NCBI GenBank assembly: GCA_937888925.1
Contig: CALARM010000385.1
Span: forward strand, 1-19,506
Direction: 5' to 3'
DNA: 19,506 bases
Source: an uncultured Synergistia bacterium
GTDB lineage: Bacteria; Eremiobacterota; SpSt-956; JAKJGF01
The position numbers and the translations under genes were made by a program. The number at the start of each line of letters is the position of its first letter. Position 1 is the stretch's first letter. This document shows positions 1-7,214 of the stretch, in pieces. Below the pieces are notes generated by a model. It did not search any database. It saw nothing but the letters and a program-made list of their open reading frames with translations, and had not been told where the DNA came from.

Positions 1-597
1 ATAATCTCTGTTATAATCCATAGAAGCTACCGATATACCCGGTGAATATTGTGTTGCTCCATAGCTGTAAGGAACTATCTCAGAGTATGCAAGGAAAGCT
101 ACCAGTGTACCACTGACCTGGATATAATAGGGACTTCTGGCATCATATATATTTTTACCTGCCCCTGCGGTTCCTCCGTTGAAACTATGGATAAAATCCA
201 CTGTGTCCAGTAATGCTTCAGGGCCATAGTCCATTGAATGATTATTTGCAAGACTCAATAGATCAAAACCTGCCTTGGATAGACTTTCTGCCATTTTCGG
301 AGAAGCCCTGAATATATATTCCCTTCCTGCAGCCACTGATGCAGGGTTTTTTGCAGGATTGGGGTAACCTCTCGTGCTTACAGGACACTCCAGATTTCCC
401 GCTGTTATATCACTCTTTTGAAGTATTTCTTCTACATACTTAAAGGGATAGGCTTCATCAGGGAGATAGTTGCTATCAAGCAGTATATCTCCTACAAAAG
501 TCATAGTGAAACTATGTTCCTGAGAACAGACTTTAAAGACACATAATATAAAGATAAGCAATAATATAGAAAATACTCTTATTTTTTTTACCTCCAT
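1..597 (-). CDS. CapA-family (PGA_cap) metallophosphatase-like exported protein, 3' end cut by window
   Basis: The 199 visible codons (the gene runs off the left edge) begin with a basic, hydrophobic signal-like stretch (residues 1-25, possible cleavage after VCS) and continue with the motifs of the poly-gamma-glutamate capsule protein CapA family: FVGDILLD (35-41), GNLECPVS (67-74) and SLANNHSMDYG (115-125). In this family the Asp, Asn and His of these motifs form a calcineurin-like metal centre. CapA proteins act outside the membrane in capsule polyglutamate synthesis or related envelope chemistry; the actual substrate cannot be read here. The family is usually 350-400 residues, so about half to two thirds is present. 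The start is uncertain: there is no good ribosome binding site before ATG 597, and a GGAGG lies just inside the frame (codons 1-3). It follows the zinc-ribbon gene on the same strand, separated only by a degenerate heptamer array. Confidence 0.85.
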   Translation of the reverse strand, partial: MEVKKIRVFSILLLIFILCVFKVCSQEHSFTMTFVGDILLDSNYLPDEAYPFKYVEEILQKSDITAGNLECPVSTRGYPNPAKNPASVAAGREYIFRASPKMAESLSKAGFDLLSLANNHSMDYGPEALLDTVDFIHSFNGGTAGAGKNIYDARSPYYIQVSGTLVAFLAYSEIVPYSYGATQYSPGISVASMDYNRDY

Positions 598-615
598 GCT
601 ACAGGAACTGATAAA

Positions 616-664
616 TAATACCGGTCACAGAGCACCGGTCACTGCTCATTGACAAATGCTCACT
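616..664 (-). repeat. Degenerate 7-bp repeat array overlapping the stop codon of the zinc-ribbon gene
   Basis: Read on the minus strand, the sequence after the zinc-ribbon gene splits into in-phase heptamers: AGTGAGC (664-658), ATTTGTC, AATGAGC, AGTGACC (643-637), GGTGCTC, TGTGACC (629-623) and GGTATTA. Three or four units match the xGTGAxC pattern of the perfect array at 1773-1884. The first unit contains the TGA stop (662-660) of the upstream gene. No inverted partner array is evident in this short gap. Confidence 0.6.
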
Positions 665-1751
665 CTTTCACCAGTTCTGTGACTGTATTGAAGGCAGCTT
701 TTGCTTTATAGGTTTTTCCGTTTTCAATGGAAAGCCATTCCTGTTCATTTTTAGGATTATAGGTGAGGCTTTTCCCTTTATCATCTGTACATAGCACCGT
801 ATAGGTTTCTGTTTTTTTCCCTTCTCTTTCTTTTGATCTCAGATTTATTCTTGGCCATGAAGCTTTCTGATCATTGCCCTTTGCTTTCTCTGTCCTTACA
901 ACACTCCATCTGTCTATCTCATAGGTTACTCTCTGTTTATATAGAGGTTTTTCTTTATAAACAGGCACTTCATAGGTTTCCTCTTTTTCAACTGTTTTAT
1001 AAACAGGTTCTTCTTTATAGACATCTTCAAAGTAGCCATTCCCCATATCTTTTACACCTGTTTTGACTTTTTTTGTCCCTGTCTGAACCTTTTCTTTGAC
1101 AACTTTAGTTTTTGTTTCCGTTCCTGTCTGTACTTTTTCATATTTATATATTTCTTTCGATCTGGATACAACTTCGGCTCCGGCAGGCACCTCTCCTTCC
1201 CAGGCTTTTTCTCTTATAGTTTTCAGTTTTTCTATTTCTATCGTTCTTTCCCATTTAAAACCATTGACTGTAACAGTAGTATCCTTTGCAAAAAAGGATG
1301 AACAGCAGCAACCTATAAGTATAAAAAGGAGAAAGCTCATCAATAAAGCCAGACAGCCACCTTTTGCCGCTACAGGCGCAGAAGATGGTTTTGCAGATTC
1401 TTTAATAGGATCTTTAAGCGGTTCTCTGGCCGGTTCTTTACCGGTATTTTCTCCACCTGTCGGTATAAATTTAACCTCTCTCGGAGGAGAACCGTCTTTA
1501 CCTGCACCGCAGCCGGTACAGAAAGCTTTATCTGCACCATTGTCACCGTTACAATACTGGCAGTTCCAGTCAGGCCCGCTTTTTGCTTTTTTCAATGCTT
1601 CTTCATCTGTAACCTCCTGTGCATCTTCAGGAAGATAAAATTTTACATCTGTTCCTCTCGGTGACCCGCATGCACCGCAACATTTCTCCGGCCCTCTGTT
1701 TCTTTTCTGCCCGCATGCAGGACAGTCCCACGCACCTTCTCTTATAGCCAT
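660..1751 (-). CDS. Membrane protein with two N-terminal RanBP2-like zinc ribbons
   Basis: I do not recognise a named family. The 363-residue protein starts with two W-x-C-x2-C...N...C-x2-C modules: W8/C10/C13/N18/C25/C28 and W62/C64/C67/N71/C78/C81. This spacing matches RanBP2-type zinc fingers, which bind protein or single-stranded RNA elsewhere. A Pro/Lys-rich linker (about 100-130) leads to one membrane segment (about 133-155) that contains a CCC run. The C-terminal half (160-363) is charged and has short repeats: KVQTGT at 207 and 221, and Y-K-x-x-P-x-Y-K units around 246-272. It then has a W-S-V-V-R stretch. By the positive-inside rule the fingers could be cytoplasmic and the repeats outside, but orientation is inferred. 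The start is supported by AAGGAG eight bases before ATG. It sits between topB and the CapA-like gene on the same strand, bounded by heptamer arrays on both sides. Confidence 0.8.
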   Translation of the reverse strand: MAIREGAWDCPACGQKRNRGPEKCCGACGSPRGTDVKFYLPEDAQEVTDEEALKKAKSGPDWNCQYCNGDNGADKAFCTGCGAGKDGSPPREVKFIPTGGENTGKEPAREPLKDPIKESAKPSSAPVAAKGGCLALLMSFLLFILIGCCCSSFFAKDTTVTVNGFKWERTIEIEKLKTIREKAWEGEVPAGAEVVSRSKEIYKYEKVQTGTETKTKVVKEKVQTGTKKVKTGVKDMGNGYFEDVYKEEPVYKTVEKEETYEVPVYKEKPLYKQRVTYEIDRWSVVRTEKAKGNDQKASWPRINLRSKEREGKKTETYTVLCTDDKGKSLTYNPKNEQEWLSIENGKTYKAKAAFNTVTELVKE

Positions 1752-1772
1752 AATTATTCTCCTTTCTTTTTC

Positions 1773-1884
1773 AGTGACCAGTTATCAGTGACCAGTGACC
1801 AGTTATCAGTGACCAGTGACCAGTGACCAGTGACCAGTTATCAGTTACCAGTTATCAGTTATCAGTGACCGGTTATCAGTTACC
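1773..1884 (+). repeat. Perfect-register tandem heptamer array, 16 units (AGTGACC / AGTTATC / AGTTACC)
   Basis: The 112 bases divide exactly into 16 head-to-tail 7-bp units with no register slip: eight AGTGACC, five AGTTATC, two AGTTACC and one GGTTATC. The pattern is xGTnAnC, with positions 2, 3, 5 and 7 constant. It lies 21 bases upstream of the zinc-ribbon start codon, in the gap behind topB. An inverted four-unit array stands at 1993-2020, so the two can fold back on each other. Confidence 0.95.
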
Positions 1885-1992
1885 AGTTGTATTAACTGTT
1901 TATAATAATTTCTGACCGCCATTCGTTACTAATCATAGTTTACAGTCTTTTTCATTGTTTAATAAACATTATTCACACTGAATACTGCCTCT

Positions 1993-2020
1993 GGTCACTG
2001 GTAACTGCTCACTGCTCACT
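1993..2020 (-). repeat. Inverted partner heptamer array, 4 units, 10 bases after topB stop
   Basis: On the minus strand it reads AGTGAGC, AGTGAGC, AGTTACC, AGTGACC, beginning about ten bases after the topB stop codon. Its units are the reverse complement in orientation of the array at 1773-1884. The roughly 108 AT-rich bases between them (1885-1992) hold nothing else I can name. Confidence 0.85.
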
Positions 2021-2030
2021 GATTAGACGG

Positions 2031-4106
2031 CTAATTGAAAAAATCCTTCAAAGCTGAAAAAGGATTATCTGCTTTTTTAAATTCTTCGTCGTTTTTCCTG
2101 TTAATACTGGAAAGTTCTCTCCTGTTTGCCCTTCCTCCTTCTGCCATCTCCGATAGTTTCTGTTCTATATTGCATTTTTTACACACAAAAATCGTGTCAC
2201 CTTTTACTTCTTTCATTTCCATTTTGTTGTGACATTTTTTACATTTTTTATAAGAAAGTCGTCCCACTACTTCTTTGAATTTACAGTTTCTATCAGAACA
2301 TGTATGGAGAAGTGTATCTTTTTTTGTAACAGCCAGGAGATTTTTACCGCATTCGGGACAGATTTTACTGATCATATTACTGTGTTTGTAAGAATTATCT
2401 GCCTGAAGTGTTTCTTTAACAAGTCTTTCAGTATTTGAAACAATATCCTTCATAAAATCTTCTCTGTGCTTTTTCCCTTTTGTTATATTTTCAAGCTCTT
2501 TCTCCCATTTTGAGGTAAGGTCAGGACTTCTGAGATCGGTAACTACTATATCTACAATCTGTTTACCTTTCTCTGTCGGGATCAGGCTTTTTTCATGCCT
2601 TTCCACATAATTTACATTTATGAGTTTTTCTATTATTTCCGCTCTTGTAGCAGGTGTGCCGAGACAGTGTTTTTCCATTTCCGTAAGGAGTGTTCCTTCC
2701 GTATGGCGCGGAGGCGGTTCTGTATGACTGCTTTTCAATTCTAATCTGACTTTATCGAATTTCTGACCTTCTTTCAATTCTGGAAGACTTTTTTCTCCGT
2801 CTGATCTGTCTTCTACCTTTTTCCATCCCATGTCCTTTACGGTTCTGCCTGATGCTGCGAAGTTTTCTCCGTCAATATCCAGGGTAACCTTTACCTGTTC
2901 ATATGTAAAAGGAGGATAGAAATTTTCTATAAATCTTTTCACTATCAGGTTATAAATCTTCATCTCTTCCTGTGTTAAATTGCCTGTCTGTGCTTTTTCT
3001 TCCGTAGGCAGAAGGGCATGATGATCCGTAACCTTACTGTTATTTACAGATGACTTATTTACAGACATTTTATTCTTTATTATTTCTGAAACATAATTTT
3101 TATAATCGTAAGGGAGGGAATTTAATCTCACGTTCAGTGTGGGAACTATATCATCTGTAATATACCGTGAATCTGTCCTGGGGTATGTAACAAGTTTATG
3201 ATATTCATAAAGGGACTGTAATGATTTAAGGGTTTTCTGTGCCGTAAATCCGTATCTTTTATTTGCCTCTCTCTGAAGTTCTGTAAGATCATAAAACAGA
3301 GGAGCATTTTCCTGTTTTTCTTTTTTAACGACACTTTTTACCGTGGCAGTTTTGCCTGAAAGTTTTGCTTTCAAGTTGTCTGCTTCTGTTTTATCAAATA
3401 TTCTGGCATTATTGTTTTTATCCGTATATTGAGCGGTAAAGCCTCCTGAAGAGACTTCAATAGTCCAGAAAGGAACAGGCCTGAAATTTCTTATTTCCTG
3501 TTCTCTTTTTACCATCATTGAAAGGGTCGGAGTCTGAACCCTTCCGGCAGAGAGCTGGTCATTATATTTTATGGTGAGAGCCCTCGTGACATTCAGTCCT
3601 ATAAGCCAGTCCGCTTCGCTTCTGCATTTTGCCGCATTGAAGAGATTGTCATATTCTCTTCCCGGTTTTAATCTGGAGAATCCTTCTTTTATTGCCTGTC
3701 TGGTAAGGGAAGAAATCCATAATCTCTTAAAAGGTTTCTTCCAGTGTATGTGTTCCATAATAAGCCTTGCCACAAGCTCTCCTTCTCTCCCCGCATCTGT
3801 GGCAATAATGAGTTCGTTTATATCACTTCTCTTTGCAATTTCTTTGATATTATAGAACTGTTTTTTTGACCCTGGAATAACTTTTGTTTCCAGTTTTTCC
3901 GGTATCATAGGAAGAGTATCTGCTGTCCAGCTTTTATATTTATCTCCATAATCTTCCGGCGTTTTAAGTGTTACAAGATGTCCGAGAGCCCATGTTATAA
4001 TATATTGAGAACCTTCAAAATAGCCGTTCCCTTTTGTGTTGCATCCCAGCGTGTGGGCTATTTCCTTCGCAACAGAAGGTTTCTCTGCCAGTACTAAAGA
4101 TTTCAT
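2031..4106 (-). CDS. topB: DNA topoisomerase III (type IA)
   Basis: Type IA topoisomerase that cuts and passes single DNA strands, used in decatenation and in resolving recombination intermediates in the cytoplasm. The N-terminal Toprim domain shows E8 (LAEKPSVAKEI) and DAGREGE (104-110), the acidic metal-binding signature. The catalytic tyrosine is Y308 in VTYPRTDSRY. SAGRVQTPTL (187-195) is typical of the family. At the C-terminus, after about residue 580, come two four-cysteine ribbons (CPECGK...C...C and KKCKKCHNK...CKKCN), as in Firmicute-style TopB. At 691 residues it is of usual length. ATG 4106 is preceded by GGAAAGG at good spacing and by a candidate promoter (4140-4168). Both orientation and gene order make it the first gene of the minus-strand run. 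Chromosomal topB and copies on integrative elements look alike, so it does not by itself show mobility. Confidence 0.97.
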   Translation of the reverse strand: MKSLVLAEKPSVAKEIAHTLGCNTKGNGYFEGSQYIITWALGHLVTLKTPEDYGDKYKSWTADTLPMIPEKLETKVIPGSKKQFYNIKEIAKRSDINELIIATDAGREGELVARLIMEHIHWKKPFKRLWISSLTRQAIKEGFSRLKPGREYDNLFNAAKCRSEADWLIGLNVTRALTIKYNDQLSAGRVQTPTLSMMVKREQEIRNFRPVPFWTIEVSSGGFTAQYTDKNNNARIFDKTEADNLKAKLSGKTATVKSVVKKEKQENAPLFYDLTELQREANKRYGFTAQKTLKSLQSLYEYHKLVTYPRTDSRYITDDIVPTLNVRLNSLPYDYKNYVSEIIKNKMSVNKSSVNNSKVTDHHALLPTEEKAQTGNLTQEEMKIYNLIVKRFIENFYPPFTYEQVKVTLDIDGENFAASGRTVKDMGWKKVEDRSDGEKSLPELKEGQKFDKVRLELKSSHTEPPPRHTEGTLLTEMEKHCLGTPATRAEIIEKLINVNYVERHEKSLIPTEKGKQIVDIVVTDLRSPDLTSKWEKELENITKGKKHREDFMKDIVSNTERLVKETLQADNSYKHSNMISKICPECGKNLLAVTKKDTLLHTCSDRNCKFKEVVGRLSYKKCKKCHNKMEMKEVKGDTIFVCKKCNIEQKLSEMAEGGRANRRELSSINRKNDEEFKKADNPFSALKDFFN

Positions 4107-4139
4107 AATTATCTACCTTTCCAAAAATATATTATCTGT

Positions 4140-4168
4140 ATTTTAGTTTGTTTGTTCTCATAAAGCAA
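4140..4168 (-). promoter_or_regulatory. Candidate sigma-70-type promoter of topB
   Basis: On the minus strand TTGCTT (4168-4163) and TAAAAT (4145-4140) are separated by exactly 17 bases. This would start transcription near 4133, about 27 bases before the topB ATG, leaving room for the GGAAAGG ribosome binding site. Confidence 0.55.
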
Positions 4169-4185
4169 TAGGTTTATATGAGAAT

Positions 4186-4206
4186 CGTAACGCGTAACGC
4201 GTGACG
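4186..4206 (+). repeat. Short heptamer array, 3 units (CGTAACG x2, CGTGACG)
   Basis: Three consecutive 7-bp units, CGTAACG, CGTAACG and CGTGACG, in the divergent gap between topB and the lipoprotein gene. They keep the xGTnAnn pattern of the other arrays but with C and G at the ends. Their reverse complements (CGTCACG) recur at 4397-4424. Confidence 0.8.
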
Positions 4207-4293
4207 GGAGGAACAGATTTTCATTCGTCATAGCCTTTAGTGGCTGATTTTTAAAAAATTATAACTTTTAATATTTTTTAACATATTTTGTTG

Positions 4294-4347
4294 TATAATA
4301 TAAAAACGGGAGACACTTTAAATTAATTTTATAAGTATTAATATAAT
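4294..4347 (+). promoter_or_regulatory. Candidate -10 elements for the lipoprotein gene
   Basis: Two exact TATAAT hexamers, at 4294-4299 and 4342-4347, lie in the very AT-rich middle of the divergent gap. Neither has a convincing -35 hexamer at 16-18 bases, so which one is used, if any, is open. Transcripts from the first would carry the whole inverted heptamer pair 4353-4424 in their leader; those from the second would start about at its beginning. Confidence 0.3.
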
Positions 4348-4352
4348 AGCTT

Positions 4353-4424
4353 CGTAATGCGTAAAGCGTAATACGTGATGCTCATGGGATTAAACCCGTC
4401 ACGCGTCACGTGTCACGCGTCACG
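4353..4424. repeat. Inverted pair of heptamer arrays, 4 + 4 units, forming an imperfect hairpin
   Basis: Four units CGTAATG, CGTAAAG, CGTAATA, CGTGATG (4353-4380) face four inverted units CGTCACG, CGTCACG, TGTCACG, CGTCACG (4397-4424) across a 16-base loop. The innermost units pair fully with one G-T wobble; the outer units pair less well. The structure ends 46 bases before the lipoprotein ATG, so it would sit in its mRNA leader. Confidence 0.8.
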
Positions 4425-4470
4425 ATAACTTGAATCCACACTATATTCTATAATTCAGGAGGTTATTTTT

Positions 4471-6162
4471 ATGTTAAAAAAATATTCAGTAATTCTTATT
4501 TCCATTATTATAATATTATCGTCAGGCTGCGGAGGAGATAGTATTTCCGTTATTTCCACTCCCACTCCTACAGTTCTGCCTGTTATAACATCTACGCCCG
4601 GTGTTGTGTCATCCCTGACGGAACTGGGAAAAAATACGGTTACAATCCATGCCGGAGAAGGAGGCAAGATAACAGAGGGCAACATGACAGTAGAAATTCC
4701 CGGCGGCTCTTTGCAAAATGATAGCTCTGTTGAAATTGCCAGGGTAAATATTAATGAAGTTACAGCTTCTTCCGGAGATGACATAAGTGAAATGTATAAA
4801 ATCTCTACGGGAAATACAGATGAAGGAGCCGAGTTAGAGACACCTGCCACAGTTAAAATACATGTCACAGACGAGAAAATACCTTTTATATGGAACGGAA
4901 CAAAATGGCTTCCTGCAGATTATGTATATGATAGTAATACACAGGAAATAATATTGTATCTTGACTATCTGGATGAAGATGATGATGACTGGAATGAATC
5001 AGGAGGAGAACTCGGGACAATGAGCGGGCCACTCGTTATTGGTGCCGGTAAATCCTCAAATACTATGTTGAGCCTCATGAGCAGCGGAAAACATTTTAAG
5101 ATGTTTTATAATAATTCCAGTGAAAAAACTTATACGGAGGCCATTGCAAAAAACCTTGAAGAAGCCTATGATTATTACGGCACTCTCGGATATAATAAAC
5201 CGATAACTTCAGATCTGCAATCGGCAACGGGAGAAAAATATGTTGCCGTATATATCTACCCTTATGCAGACTATAATCCTGACCCCAGGTCTTACGGAAT
5301 AGCAGGTACAGGCGGTACTCTGGAAATTAATAAAAACCTTGTTGATCCCGTTACTGGAAAAAGTGTATGCTACCATGAGTTATTTCATTTAATACAGTTC
5401 AGCTATACTAACAGAGATGCAGTTTTTTATAACTGGTTTGGTGAGGCCACCGCTGTTTGTATGGAGTATAAAGCAATAAACAGGCCTGCCGAGATGTTCG
5501 ACTGTAATACCGGTGAATACTGGAACACCGGCATATGGAATGAAACCTTTGACTGTGATGACGAATATTATACTAAATTTCCTTTCTGGAGCTATATGAT
5601 TAAAAAGTATGGCACAGGAACCAATATACTTCATAATATTATGAAATCTTCTTTTTCAAAACATAACGGAGAAGAATTTAATAATATATTTAAGACACAA
5701 TTCGGAAAAGACATGGTAACCTGTCTGAATGAAAATATAGAAGATTATTATATCTTCGGTACAGTCTATAATAAGAACTACTTTTATAACTTCAAGGAAC
5801 GTAATGTAAACCAGCCAAATATATCGCTTCTTGAGAAAAAAGCGAAAGACCCTGATGATTCTTCTTCATCTTTTTCCATATCCCGTCTTTCCACTGCATA
5901 TGTCTGTTATACATCCAAAAATTTCCATGGCACATTTAAACTGGAATTAAGTGATAAATCGTCAAACTGCACAGTTAAACTCTTTTATTTAAAGAATAAT
6001 AACGGCACTTATTCAGTCACTCAGGAAGAGATTAATGATATAAAAACTATAGATAAGTTGGGCACTGATTTTACATATCTCTTCATGCTTGTAGAAAATA
6101 CATCGATAAATTCAAATGCAATGGTAAACGTTAAAACTACTGCGTTGAGTGAGGAAAAGTGA
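4471..6162 (+). CDS. Lipoprotein with HExxH zinc-peptidase site and ZU5-like N-terminal domain
   Basis: The 563-residue protein begins with a lipoprotein signal: basic N-terminus, Ile-rich core and lipobox L-S-S-G-C with the acylated Cys at 20. A Ser/Thr/Pro stretch (24-48) tethers a beta domain (about 55-135) whose GGKITEGNMTVEIPGGSL pattern resembles ZU5-type folds. The catalytic-looking part carries YHELFHLIQF (301-310) followed by WFGEATAVCMEY (322-333): H302, E303, H306 and probably E325 as third zinc ligand, a gluzincin-like arrangement. I infer a surface-anchored metallopeptidase; no named family is certain and substrate is unknown. The region after about residue 440 is unassigned. The start is firm: AGGAGG stands nine bases before ATG. 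The last codons run into a heptamer array, so the TGA stop lies within the first AGTGAAA unit. It is divergent from topB. Confidence 0.85.
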   Translation: MLKKYSVILISIIIILSSGCGGDSISVISTPTPTVLPVITSTPGVVSSLTELGKNTVTIHAGEGGKITEGNMTVEIPGGSLQNDSSVEIARVNINEVTASSGDDISEMYKISTGNTDEGAELETPATVKIHVTDEKIPFIWNGTKWLPADYVYDSNTQEIILYLDYLDEDDDDWNESGGELGTMSGPLVIGAGKSSNTMLSLMSSGKHFKMFYNNSSEKTYTEAIAKNLEEAYDYYGTLGYNKPITSDLQSATGEKYVAVYIYPYADYNPDPRSYGIAGTGGTLEINKNLVDPVTGKSVCYHELFHLIQFSYTNRDAVFYNWFGEATAVCMEYKAINRPAEMFDCNTGEYWNTGIWNETFDCDDEYYTKFPFWSYMIKKYGTGTNILHNIMKSSFSKHNGEEFNNIFKTQFGKDMVTCLNENIEDYYIFGTVYNKNYFYNFKERNVNQPNISLLEKKAKDPDDSSSSFSISRLSTAYVCYTSKNFHGTFKLELSDKSSNCTVKLFYLKNNNGTYSVTQEEINDIKTIDKLGTDFTYLFMLVENTSINSNAMVNVKTTALSEEK

Positions 6163-6212
6163 AAAGTGAAAAGTGAATAGTTGGGGATATCCTGTTCTTT
6201 TCACTTTTCACT
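6158..6212. repeat. Inverted heptamer pair (AGTGAAA x2-3 / TTTCACT x2) at the lipoprotein stop codon
   Basis: Units AGTGAAA (6158-6164), AGTGAAA (6165-6171) and AGTGAAT (6172-6178) face TTTCACT (6199-6205) and TTTCACT (6206-6212). The two inner/outer pairs are perfect complements over 14 bases, with two more paired bases toward the loop. The TGA stop of the lipoprotein (6160-6162) is inside the first unit. There is no T-tract after the 3' arm, so it does not look like a standard terminator. Confidence 0.85.
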
Positions 6213-6239
6213 CTATTTACCGGGAAGGAGATGAACTAT

Positions 6240-7079
6240 ATGAACATATTCAGATTAAAGAAAATTTTTTTCATGTTTTTATTACTCTTTATGTTCTCTA
6301 AAGAAGCAGAAGGGCAGCAAATTACAAAACTGTCATCTTCTTTTATTGATCCTCCTCAGTCACCCCTTGTAATATACGGTATTCCTTTTTCATCATCTGT
6401 CATATATCAGAATAATTTTCTCTATGCCCCTGTGGAAGATTTCCTCACTATGACAGGAGCTAAATTTTATCTTCAAAATCTTCCGTCACAGCTTGTTATA
6501 AACGGACAATCTGCTCCTTTGTCACTTCTTGCCACAGGGCCTGACAGATATACGGGTAAAAATACTTATTACCTGAATGTTACGGAAACGTTAAACTATC
6601 TCGGCATTTATTACAGGATATCGACTGAGGATAACTCTGTAAGGATAACTGTTGAGGATGTTCCTCAGACAGCTTCATCTCTGAAATCCGCTGTTTCAGG
6701 TCATGTTGTGTATCAATATTTTGAACGTGGCACTGTGAGAATCATAGAGACATATGTAAATTCTGCCCGTATGCCTCAGACAAGGGAATTTTCATCTACA
6801 AATCTTCCTTCCGACGGATATTATAATTTTTCCGATATTCCTTCAGGAGAATACATAATAGAAGCAACATGTTTTTACTCCGTAACAGGCCCTGTCGTAT
6901 ATGACTGCGTATCAAAGCAGGCTTACCGCTGTGTTACGACCTATATACCTACATGGCAGAAGAGATTAATCCTTAAAGGAGGAGAAACTCTTACAGTAGA
7001 TTTTCTTCCTGAACAGGCTGTCGTAAGAAGTGAGGAGAAATTGATATATCTCGGCATAATGGCGCCGGGAACAAATTAG
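6240..7079 (+). CDS. Exported protein with copper-amine-oxidase-N-like domain
   Basis: A 279-residue exported protein of unknown role. After a signal peptide (about 1-27, hydrophobic FFMFLLLFMF core) comes a region (about 42-145) like the copper amine oxidase N-terminal domain, a non-catalytic beta fold common in envelope proteins: LVIYGIPFSSSVIYQNNFLYAP, then VEDFLTMTGAKF, LVINGQ and a closing VRITVED. The remainder (about 150-270) looks like a small carboxypeptidase-regulatory-type beta sandwich (SGHVVYQYF, then YNFSDIPSGEYIIEA). I chose the ATG at 6240 rather than the in-frame ATG at 6231, because GGAAGGAG (6223-6230) abuts the first but stands nine bases before the second. It follows the lipoprotein gene by 77 bases and is probably co-expressed with it unless the hairpin at 6158-6212 intervenes. 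No catalytic residues are seen. Confidence 0.8.
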   Translation: MNIFRLKKIFFMFLLLFMFSKEAEGQQITKLSSSFIDPPQSPLVIYGIPFSSSVIYQNNFLYAPVEDFLTMTGAKFYLQNLPSQLVINGQSAPLSLLATGPDRYTGKNTYYLNVTETLNYLGIYYRISTEDNSVRITVEDVPQTASSLKSAVSGHVVYQYFERGTVRIIETYVNSARMPQTREFSSTNLPSDGYYNFSDIPSGEYIIEATCFYSVTGPVVYDCVSKQAYRCVTTYIPTWQKRLILKGGETLTVDFLPEQAVVRSEEKLIYLGIMAPGTN

Positions 7080-7163
7080 GTGAAAATTATTTTTATTTTC
7101 TTCATTACAGCTATTTTTTATGTTAACCTTCCAGATTGTGTGATTCTTGATTCTATAAATTTC

Positions 7164-7193
7164 TTGCATAAATCCTATTTGATAGGGTATAAT
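7164..7193 (+). promoter_or_regulatory. Toxin-antitoxin promoter with dyad operator candidate
   Basis: An exact TATAAT (7188-7193) is preceded by a weak TTGCAT (7164-7169, 18-base spacer). Between them lies a perfect dyad, CCTAT-TTG-ATAGG (7174-7186), ending one base before the -10 box. A wider inverted repeat AATCCT (7171-7176) / AGGATT (7201-7206) surrounds it. HTH antitoxins of this type bind such dyads to repress their own operon. A start near 7200 would lie upstream of ATG 7215 and excludes a start at 7080 from this promoter. Confidence 0.55.
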
Positions 7194-7214
7194 AATAAAA
7201 AGGATTACATATAT

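Noticed and set aside
833..1638. Plus-strand open frames opposite the zinc-ribbon gene
   Set aside because: Composition of these frames (Ser/Leu/Phe-rich) is that of an antisense shadow, with no ribosome binding sites and strong evidence for the minus-strand protein.
1773..2020. CRISPR array
   Set aside because: The repeats are 7 bp, head to tail with no unique spacers, and no cas gene is in the window.
6158..6212. Rho-independent terminator of the lipoprotein gene
   Set aside because: The stem is AT-rich, it includes the stop codon, and there is no T-run after the 3' arm; it belongs to the heptamer family.
7080..7214. Start of the toxin gene at GTG 7080 with a signal-like N-terminus
   Set aside because: The promoter, ribosome binding site and family length all point to ATG 7215; the preceding 45 codons look like chance open frame.
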